From NCBI GenBank assembly GCA_032209605.1, contig JASFXZ010000071.1, positions 372,001 to 436,000 on the forward strand: a stretch of DNA of 64,000 bases, written 5' to 3'. The notes below the pieces were generated by a model that saw nothing but the letters and a program-made list of their open reading frames with translations, was not told the DNA's origin and searched no databases. The position numbers and the translations under genes were made by a program. The stretch is from Mactromeris polynyma (Eukaryota; Mollusca; Bivalvia; Venerida; Mactridae). This document shows, in pieces, positions 56,601-64,000 of the stretch (within the stretch, counting starts at the first letter, position 1; each line of letters opens with the position of its first letter).

Positions 56601-59600
56601 TAGGAAGATTGTTCGGTTGTGAAGTTTCTCTCAATACTGTCAAATTGTGATAGCAGACCAACTAAGAATGAACCATCATATTTTACATTGCAAATTTCAA
56701 AATACTTCAGTAGTGTGCTTGTGTAAAAAATGAGGCATTTGTCGTTGATGTGAATCTAGGATTCACGAGTTTAAGCAGCGTCTTGTGTGATCAATAGTAA
56801 AATACATGTATACACCTTCTCATTGGATAAATCAGCCCCTTACACTGTAAAACTTGAGTTGCAATTGAGCAGTTTTCAAGGCCAATTGAAAAAGCATGTC
56901 CGGTGATATTAATATTTTATGGTTTCTAAGAATAGCTGAATGGAATTTCAAAGATCACTCATCGCCATAATTTCAGATTGCTATGTGCTGTTTGATATTT
57001 TTTTATCAGATTTATCTTATCTTGTTCTAATTTTAACTGTTGAAGTGTATCAATTTTTTTATATTTTTGATATATCAAAGGTTTCTATTATTTCATTATT
57101 CTAAAGCTTGTTTGATTAAACAAATATTTACTTTTCATCTGTGCAGTATGATGTTATATTGCTCTTATTAATATTAATCTGGTCCATACCACATTTTATT
57201 GCATGGCTTGAAAGCCCTAATTTTTATGATATGAATAATGTTTTGTTTGTTCCTTACAGTGATACGATAGACTCGGTAAAACAAAGCGCAGCTCTTACGT
57301 TGCTACGGTTACTGAGATCATCTCCAGACATAATCCCTATGGGAGAATGGACATCAAGAATCATACACCTACTTAATGATCAACACATGGTAAAACTTGA
57401 TACTATAATATAAAATGTTTAATTTTGTTTTGTCAATTACTTGTCTTTAACTTAGTGGTATGTTGTATTGAAATAACAGATTCTGAACTGCAAAATGGCT
57501 TTACTGAATACAGGATGTCGCATTTAAATAAATTCATAAAATAAAGTAGATACCATGATTTATAACCACAAATGTCATGTTTTATATGTATCATAAATTG
57601 TAAATACATATATAAGCTGTGAATATTTACTTTTTCAACCATAAGTAATATTATAAATCGATTGCAATATATAAAAGTAAGTGTCTCTGTAGATTATCTA
57701 TGCACTTAAATGTCTGGGTTTGTTTCCCGGGTTGGAGCAGATCATGTCCTACAGTGACCTTGTGGCTATGGTCATTTATCCTTCACCTCTGATCCAAGTT
57801 GTCAACTGCTTGCAGGAGGGAAAGTTAGTACTGGTTAATAATTAATTCCAGGAAAACTGGTTAGTTCAACTGACCGCCGTGTTTAACTGAAACATTTATG
57901 AAAATCAGCAATAAATCTGATTAATAAAAGATCAGCTGACTTGGTCTAGCAAGTTAGGACCATCAAAATTGTCTTGTGTATATATTATATGTATATATAT
58001 ATGTGTGCAAAACTTGAAGATTGTAACTTTCAGGGTGTGGTGACTGCTGCAGCCAGTTTGATAGAAAATCTGGTAAAGAAGAATCCAGAGGAATATAAAG
58101 GCTGTGTATCTCTGGCTGTATCCAGGCTCAGTAGGGTATGTATGTTACTATGACTACGAAGGTTTTCTGTCAGTGCTTGTGTCAAGCCTTGCTAGGGTAC
58201 CGGTGCTCGACATTTTAGCATAAAGATGTTCTGTCAAGTTCACTGAAACAACATTAGATATTATGCCTATGGTTCATTGTAGAGAACATGTAGATTTTAT
58301 CAATTTATTTAGTTGCTGCTTTTAAATGAACAGGAGCTTCGTATGCATATAATTGATTGTGACTTCATCAAATTATGTGCATTGTAGAAAGTGATGTCAT
58401 CAGTTTATGTGTTTTACAGATTTAAATGATTATGATGTTATCAGTTCATGTGTAGAATAGATTGTGCCATCAACTGTTTGTGTATTTCAGATTATGACTT
58501 CCTCATATTATGTGCATTTCAGATTGTGACATCATCATATACAGATCTTCAAGACTACACATACTACTTTGTACCTGCTCCTTGGCTGTCTGTCAAGTTA
58601 CTTAGACTTTTACAAAATTATCCACCTCCAGGTAAATTGCAGAGATAACAGTACTATATATATACTGTATAAGCAGATATTTTCACTGAGCAACAGATTT
58701 GCGATTCAGTGATATTAGACGTTTCGCAATGAGAAATATTCAAGAATCACTGAAGTTAGTATTGTTAGAATGAAGAGTCCAGTAATAATATACCTTTCTG
58801 TGTAGAAATTTGTGCAGGCTGATATTCTGCAACTGTCAAATTCACAAACCTTGCATATATTTCTGCGTCGCAAATTGTTTAGATGAAAATATCGCTTATT
58901 GATAACCTAGGTTGGTTAAATGTGCTGAATGATAATGGATTTTCTAGGACTTGGGTGAAATCTCTATTTGATTTTTTGTAGTGGCACTGACAGCTACAAT
59001 GTAAGCCTGTTTGATACGTCTGGCAAATATGACGGTTATAATATCAGTCGTGTGTTACATATGGTAGACAGACATTAAGGAAAATATTCGTCTCTGCTTA
59101 TTGATTTGCATATGAACTTAAAACCAGCAACAAAGAGTTTCTTGAAGTGTCTTTGTATTCAATTACTCAAACATCTTTCAATGAAATTAACATTTGAGGA
59201 TGTGGTGAAAAACTGTTATAACGTGTTATAAGTGAAGAGATAGTACAATAGATAAGTGCCAAACCAATGATATAGTCTATGCTGAAATAGTATATTATCT
59301 TAACTCTTGCATATCGTGATTTTTTTTAACTGTTTTATGTGAGATATTGAAGTATTCTGCTGACTCAATATGCGCTTCTTTTGCATATTTTGCCATCCCT
59401 ACCTCATTATGTTAACACCAACCAACTTGTTAGCAGTTGAAATATCACAAACTTACGGTCTTTAATTAAACTTTTAAGGGCCAATTTTGGGCCCAAATTG
59501 GACCCCATTCCCCAATTTGAAAGATATTATATTTTGTGCATATTCTGCGTAAAGTTTTATCTTGCCGCTAATTCATTTAGTTAAATTGACAACGATCTTT

Positions 59601-62600
59601 ATGAATACAAATCACATTTCCTGTGAACTGCCTTTTAGACATAGCTATAGTTTAGGGTGATAACTATTGGCAAATCTTTGTAAAACGCTTAATAACTGCA
59701 GGATTGTTTATTTTTTCTCCTTGCAACATTATCTTTCAAAAGGCCTTGCTACCATTCCCCTGTCTGTAAAGAAAACATTCTGTACTTGATTTGAATAGTT
59801 ATACAGTGATATTGGACGTGTCAGCAATGTTACTGTTGTTTCCATGGCAATTTCGTAATGAACGTCAACTTTTTCAGAGGATCCAGCTGTTAAAACTCGT
59901 TTAACGGAATGTCTTGAGACAATACTCAACAAGGCGCAGGAACCACCAAAGTCTAAGAAAGTTCAGCATTCTAATGCAAAGAACGCTGTACTTTTTGAAG
60001 CCATAAACCTCATTATACATATGGATAGTGATCCTAACCTTCTAGTCAGAGCGTGTAACCAGCTAGGGCAATTCTTGCAACATCGAGAAACCAATCTGAG
60101 GTGAGTGGTAAAGGCTGTTTTATTTTAGGGGGGTCTGTGATCAAGTGGTTATAGCCTATTTATGAATAAACTTGAGTAAATGAAAGAGATTTTTGACATG
60201 TACTGACCAAAGGTGTATTTTTACTCTTTAGTTCATGCATTTAATTGAGTAGACAGTCATTTAACAGCCCTCTCTGTTAGTACAGTGATAAGAGCTCTGG
60301 AATGTCACCCGGGTTTGAATCCTAGGCGGGGCAGGTCATGTCATTTTGTGACATTTGGCTACAGTCATGTGTTCTCCGCCTCTGATTCATGTAGGGAAGT
60401 TGTCAGCTGCTTGCAGAAGGACAGGTTAGTAGTACTGGGTGATAATTGATTCAAGGAAAACTGGTTAAGACAACTGACCACCGTATGTAAATGAAAAATG
60501 TTGTAAAACCTGATTAAAACAAAATACAAGTATTTTTACACTTCCATTGTTCTGATTATAGGTATCTTGCATTAGAAAGTATGTGTTTGTTAGCAACATC
60601 AGAATTTTCACATGAAGCTGTTAAAAAACATCAAGAGACAGTGATTACAGCTCTAAAGGTAAAATATATTGTTAAAATTCTCAATAAATATTATTGATGG
60701 CTCCAGTCATGAAAATATGTAAATAGGTTTATACTAAATGTGGTACCAATTGATTATCTGCATATGGAGGTATACATTTAAGACATTATCTGTATGTTAC
60801 TCAGTTTGTGAGTTTGTTTGTGACTGTCCACCTGAAACGCTTCCTGTCTAGGCTATATAACTGTTGAACGCAAAATTATTGTATCAATACATGTATATGT
60901 CCGTGTAGTTTGTTCAGTTGTAAGTTCAATATACACATGTGTACATTGCAATGTCAAATGGTAGTCTGCTGATGGTCTAAAAAAATTGTACATTTCCGGG
61001 AAGTTGAATGTTTTAAAAAAACAGTATACCTTGCTCCCTGCTCAGTTATTATGAATAAATTATTTAAAGTCCCATTACGGGTTGAAAATACAATTGTTTT
61101 AAACATCTGCATTATCCAGAATATTCCCATATTGTAGTATACCTTAAAACTTTTAAAGTATTTGCATGGTTATACTCTGAAGATTCAATATCAATTCTTG
61201 TCCTGTCAGCTGGTTAGTTTATCGTGTGTTCGTTTACATTTGCTGTCTGCAGATATTCCTGATTGCATGTGTCAAGTGCATATAAATCTGCGATGTCTCG
61301 TCACATGTTGACAATAAAATAATGTCTTCCAGGTTTTGTTGTTCGAAGACTAAATAGAAATTACTTGTAACCATCAATCAATGAGCATAAAATTGTTACT
61401 TTTACACACAAAAAATGCAATTTGTGTCATTTGAATGGATAAAAATGACCCTTATTGGGCGTTCAATCTCCGTTATATTATTGAAAACATTATGTTTGTA
61501 TATATGTTGCAGACTGAGCGTGATGTAAGTGTAAGACAGAGAGCGGTAGATTTACTGTACGCGATGTGTGATAGAACCAATGCTGAGGAGATTGTTGGGG
61601 AAATGTTAGAATATCTTGAATCTGCTGACTACTCTATCAGAGAGGAAATGGTATGTTACCTTCATATATTGCACTTCGTTCATCAAATGTGTCTGATATG
61701 TCTGATAAAACTGCACTTATTGATTTGGTCTGGTAAAATTGCATTTATTGATTTGGTCTGGTAAAATTGCATTTATTGATTTGGTCTGGTAAAAAATGCA
61801 TTAATTTATTTGGTCTGGTAAAATTGATTTATTTATTAGGTCTGGTAAAAATTATTTATTTATTTGGTCTGGTAAAATTGCCTTTTATTTATTTGGTCTG
61901 GTAAAATTCATTTATTTATTTGGTCTGGTAAAATTGCCTTTTATTTATTAGGTCTGGTAAAAATTATGTTTTCTCTATTTTTTAATCCTTTAATTCTGAA
62001 ATCAAGTGGCATAGTCCCTAGTCATCTGACCTTTTGTTGTATTGAAATTGTGAAGTGAGGTTAGGACTCCTAACTAAATATTTGCTAAAAGTCATGAAGA
62101 TTTAGATAAAAATAATGTCTTAAATTTCATTGGTTTTGTGCAAGTGCATTGATGACTTGATGTTGTATTTTAGGTGTTGAAAGTTGCTATTCTAGCTGAG
62201 AAATATGCAGTAGATTACACGTGGTATGTCGATGTTATCTTGAACTTGATCCGTATTGCTGGTGATTACGTCAGTGAGGAAGTGTGGTATCGTGTCATAC
62301 AGATTGTGATTAACAGAGATGATGTGCAGGGATACGCTGCCAAAACTGTCTTTGAGGTATATAAACTTATATTTGATATGTGTTTTTTGTGCCCCCCCCC
62401 CCCCCCCCACACACACACAACTGTATGGAGGGGGGAACACTTAGCCATCCTTCTGTCTATTTGTCCCACGAAACTTGTGTCATTCTTGTCTCATCCAGTA
62501 TTTGACCTTTTCGTTGGGAGTATTAGTAATCACATAAAATTGTGCACCCAAGTATTTTTTATCGCATTTATTTAGTTTGAGCTGAGTTATGCCCCTAGTT

Positions 62601-63273
62601 TGTGTCAAGTGGGGACACCTGATACATATCTAGTGTTCATCAAACTTGTTTGATAAATGTCTCTTAGATCGTTGTTGATAACATTGAGTGTAATTAAATG
62701 TAAGTCACTCTCACTTATGTATATATGTTTTGTTACATTTTTATGTGAATGGGCCAGTGGCCATTATCACAAATAAACTCCTGAATCTTACTTTATGCAG
62801 TACCAGCATATATTTTGTACTGTACTAAAAATTCATGAATACTTATCTAAATCATTTATGGCTACATCACATTTATTAAGCAATTTTCATAGTTTTGAAT
62901 TATTTGTGAGGTTCAAAATTAGCAAGACAATTATAGCCTGTCGTGGGGAGTAAGCTGGGATTTGATTAAAAAGTTTATTTAAATTATGCGAATTTGAATA
63001 GTTTAGATACAGTAAAAACACCCTTGGGATTATTGAAAACGTGTCTTGTTATTGAGGTGGTCTTAATATTGAGGTTATATAATGAGTAAATCAGTGAAAA
63101 TGGACTTCAAAATTGTGTTCTTAATTTTGAGGTGGTCTTCAAGTGAAGTTTTACTGCATGTTGGTTTTATTATAGGCTTTACAAGCTCCAGCGTGTCATG
63201 AAAACATGGTGAAAGTTGGAGGTTATATCCTTGGTGAATTTGGTAACCTGATTGCTGGTGATCCTAGGTCAAG
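41698..63273 (+). CDS. AP2A: AP-2 complex subunit alpha (alpha-adaptin), 5' part, 12 coding exons, continues past the window
   Basis: Large subunit of the AP-2 heterotetramer, which binds PI(4,5)P2 and cargo at the plasma membrane and recruits clathrin. Coding exons: 41698-41761, 53377-53445, 54498-54640, 55075-55268, 57260-57389, 58034-58135, 58523-58631, 59878-60100, 60562-60658, 61513-61650, 62174-62356, 63176-63273. Phases agree throughout: 1550 nt, 516 codons plus two bases of the next. The start [20 protein letters not shown] and later blocks such as [20 protein letters not shown] and [17 protein letters not shown] are nearly identical to animal alpha-adaptins. This is the N-terminal helical-solenoid trunk; hinge and ear lie beyond the window. 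The basic KKK at 54-56 corresponds to the known phosphoinositide-binding patch. One residue is missing near the N-terminus relative to vertebrates (AVKGDG against AVSKGDG). Exon 4 is the least conserved. No breaks. Confidence 0.97.
41782..46541. mobile_element. 4.76-kb TIR element with subterminal repeat clusters, in AP2A intron 1
   Basis: The 30-base inverted ends at 41782-41811 and 46512-46541 differ at one base; both begin CGAGGGGTGAAAGCGAAACT. ATAA occurs directly outside each end (41778-41781, 46542-46545), a possible 4-bp target duplication. A motif GCGAAAACGGTCCAAGTG recurs near the ends in both orientations: 41794, 41933 (half), 41963, 41991 (inverse), 42165 (inverse) and 42227 (inverse) on the left; 46275 (inverse), 46330 and 46512 (inverse) on the right. 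The interior has no recognisable transposase (longest plus ORF 43367-43639, no motif). It begins 20 bases after the exon 1 donor. Confidence 0.8.
46542..47904. other. AP2A intron 1, non-coding, nothing recognised
   Basis: AT-rich with scattered fragments resembling the GGACTCC / GGGTCC dispersed repeats (47080-47350) but no clear borders. Confidence 0.5.
47905..48325 (-). repeat. SINE tail, dispersed repeat copy 3 and tRNA-like SINE head
   Basis: Three pieces abut. 47905-48075 is a minus-strand SINE tail (GTTGACCTAACCAG). 48080-48245 is the GGGGCTGAATCTCAAGGATC family. 48247-48325, on the minus strand, has A box TAGCTCAGTTTGTAGAGC and B box GGGTTTGATTCCC of a tRNA-derived SINE. The order resembles nested insertion. 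Confidence 0.65.
48420..48660. repeat. Dispersed repeat shared with 7500-7700
   Basis: ATCCAGTATTGTTGTTACA and a T-rich segment followed by TTTATGATATACAAACATC match 7540-7700 at the same spacing. The 83-codon ORF over it (48425-48676) has no recognisable domain and is probably incidental. Confidence 0.55.
49318..49670. repeat. 145-bp direct repeats, 2.4 copies
   Basis: GGTTTCC starts at 49318, 49463 and 49608. Each unit has TTGACATCAAAATTGGTGTA and AAGGTCAAGGTCAC. This AAGGTCAAGGTCAC motif is widespread in molluscan interspersed repeats. Confidence 0.85.
50043..51390. repeat. 34-bp satellite array, about 39 copies
   Basis: Units of 34 bases such as AGAGAGGTTGGTAGTAAATT then AATGGTGTTGTTAA, alternating GGTAG/GTTAG and GATAAA/GTTAAA. 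Some units are 2-5 bases shorter (50287, 50461, 51061, 51121). The right end runs straight into GTTGCTCAAGATAGGGCCAC and GAAGAGGTTGCACTGTA (51380-51418), the terminus of the MITE family at 8417-8579. Confidence 0.95.
52040..52235. repeat. Dispersed repeat copy 4 (GCTGAATCTCAAGGGTC)
   Basis: Carries GTGCTGAATCTCAAGGGTC, TAATTTAGAGAAAAATTGAC and GAATCCTGAGGGTCAAAATG, in the same orientation as 48080-48245. Confidence 0.7.
52823..52950. mobile_element. 128-bp GC-rich MITE
   Basis: Inverted ends TAATACCTCGGTCACAAATC and GATTTGTGACCGAGGCATTA differ at one of 20 bases. The interior is strikingly GC-rich with inverse GGCCGATG / CATCGGCC pairs in an otherwise AT-rich intron. Confidence 0.85.
53943..54120. 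mobile_element. 178-bp MITE with CAGTCGRACC ends and TA flanks
   Basis: TA-CAGTCGGACCTTG on the left and GAGGTTCGACTG-TA on the right. TA target and CAGT termini again fit a pogo/Tigger-like family, different from the CAGTRAAACCTC one. It lies in AP2A intron 2. Confidence 0.72.
57681..57940 (+). repeat. tRNA-related SINE in AP2A intron 5
   Basis: A B-box-like GGGTTTGTTTCCCGGGTTGG, then CAGATCATGTCCTACAGTGA, AGTTGTCAACTGCTTGCAGG and GGAAAACTGGTTAGTTCAAC. The body and tail match the element at 60266-60530 in the same orientation. Confidence 0.75.
60266..60530 (+). repeat. tRNA-derived SINE in AP2A intron 8
   Basis: A-box-like GTTAGTACAGTGATAAGAGC and B box GGGTTTGAATCC, then GGGGCAGGTCATGTCA, AGTTGTCAGCTGCTTGCAGA and GGAAAACTGGTTAAGACAAC. 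This is the more complete of the two plus-strand copies. Confidence 0.78.
61705..61965. repeat. Minisatellite of ATTTGGTCTGGTAAAATTG units
   Basis: About nine copies of a 27-32 bp unit, TTTATTTGGTCTGGTAAAAT with variable TGCATTTAT/TGCCTTTT filler, in AP2A intron 10 starting about 55 bases after the exon. Confidence 0.88.
62393..62418. repeat. Poly-C and CA simple repeat
   Basis: A C run of about 17 followed by (CA)5, about 40 bases after the end of AP2A exon 11. Confidence 0.85.
63010..63156. mobile_element. MITE, CAGTRAAACCTC family, copy 3
   Basis: TACAGTAAAAACACCCTTGG at the left, AAGTGAAGTTTTACTG at the right, with internal TATTGAGGTGGTCTTAATAT. It ends 20 bases before the acceptor of AP2A exon 12. 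Confidence 0.72.
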
Positions 63274-63814
63274 GTATAAACTTAATATTTACAGTGTATC
63301 ACCGTTATTGTATGTGCAATATTTCATGTCTGTTATACATCAAGTACAAACACAGAAAGAAAACTATAAAGTTTGGTTACACTGTGACTTCTAGAAGCCA
63401 GCCCTTGTGACCGGTGATATTTCAGGTCTATTTAAGGGCTCAAATGCGACCCCAATCCCCTCCCTGAATTGTATATTTTCCCATATTCTGTGTTAAACTT
63501 CTTGTTTACAAAATTGTTTATAATTTTAACACCAGAAATATTGACTAGCCACATCTCATGATACTGATGAATCATTTACATGTCTTAACTCTGAATGTCA
63601 ATGAATTCATAATTTTGAAACAGAAATGCATACATTGTTATGTAAATTATTTCGCCTTGTGATGACATATTTCCCTCTAAAACTGCTCCTCCAACATTCC
63701 TCCAAAGGGGAACAATACAACTTGTTTCTTATTAATATTTGCTAGAAAAGAATAATGATACACAACAAAGATGTCATAACAAACTAGTAGTGATTTTCAG
63801 CTTATCTCAGACAG

Positions 63815-63950
63815 GGGTTCCATTTGACCCTGAAGTTGACCCTTTGACCGCTGGAATTTCCAAAAAGTCGCATTTTGACCCTTAGGATTCTGGCTTTTAA
63901 ATTATAGGTATTTTGGCTATAAAATGGTAAAATCCAGTAAACATTATCAC
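63815..63950 (-). repeat. Dispersed repeat copy 5, inverted
   Basis: GGGTTCCATTTGACCCTGAA, CGCTGGAATTTCCAAAAAG and TGACCCTTAGGATTC are the reverse complement of the 48080-48245 family. Confidence 0.7.
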
Positions 63951-64000
63951 CATGACTCTGCTGAGAATGCTAAGAGAATGAATGAATGAATTTAAAGTTA

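Noticed and set aside
60266..60345. tRNA gene on the plus strand
   Set aside because: Box-like motifs only. The body and tail match another intronic copy at 57681, so it is a SINE.
62192..62469. Minus-strand ORFs opposite AP2A exon 11
   Set aside because: They are antisense shadows of a strongly conserved exon and of the poly-C/CA tract.

Overview
This is an AT-rich animal nuclear window with intron-dense genes, GT-AG introns of roughly 0.2 to 11.6 kb, and many short dispersed repeats, tandem arrays and small inverted-repeat elements. There is no sign of prokaryotic or viral organisation. The repeat style (GGGGCATAACTC and AAGGTCAAGGTCAC families, tRNA-derived SINEs, many MITEs) suggests a mollusc, most likely a bivalve; that placement is inference, not proof.

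Two protein genes lie head to head. On the minus strand, from about 28.3 kb (possibly 31.1 kb or further upstream) down to 2.5 kb, is a complete DCDC1 orthologue. I could join 38 coding exons with consistent splice phase into a 1884-residue protein with six doublecortin-type (DC) segments and two ricin-B/beta-trefoil-like segments. On the plus strand, from 41.7 kb off the right edge, is the first part of the AP-2 clathrin adaptor alpha subunit (alpha-adaptin): 12 coding exons giving 516 complete codons, about the N-terminal 55% of the usual length. Nothing suggests the two act together. DCDC1 is a microtubule/dynein-linked cytoskeletal protein and AP2A is an endocytic adaptor; they probably share only the intervening regulatory region.

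Layout: 1-2482 is the 3' flank of DCDC1, with a 320-bp foldback element inside a short tandem array. 2483-28298 holds the DCDC1 exons, with MITEs, SINEs and a 41-bp minisatellite in introns. 28.3-31.1 kb holds a 15-bp VNTR of about 48 copies and a 167-codon ORF that may be an upstream exon. 31.1-41.7 kb is non-coding sequence between the two coding starts, with a LINE 3' remnant, a possible divergent promoter near 37.7 kb and an 867-bp TIR element. 41.7-63.3 kb is AP2A; its 11.6-kb first intron carries a 4.76-kb TIR element with subterminal repeats and a 1.35-kb array of a 34-bp satellite.

The least ordinary structures are the 4.76-kb element at 41782-46541, the 867-bp element at 38648-39514, and the 34-bp satellite, which appears to have expanded from inside a MITE whose unexpanded relatives are in the same window. 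I saw no transposase, CRISPR, operon or other recognisable novel multi-gene system.
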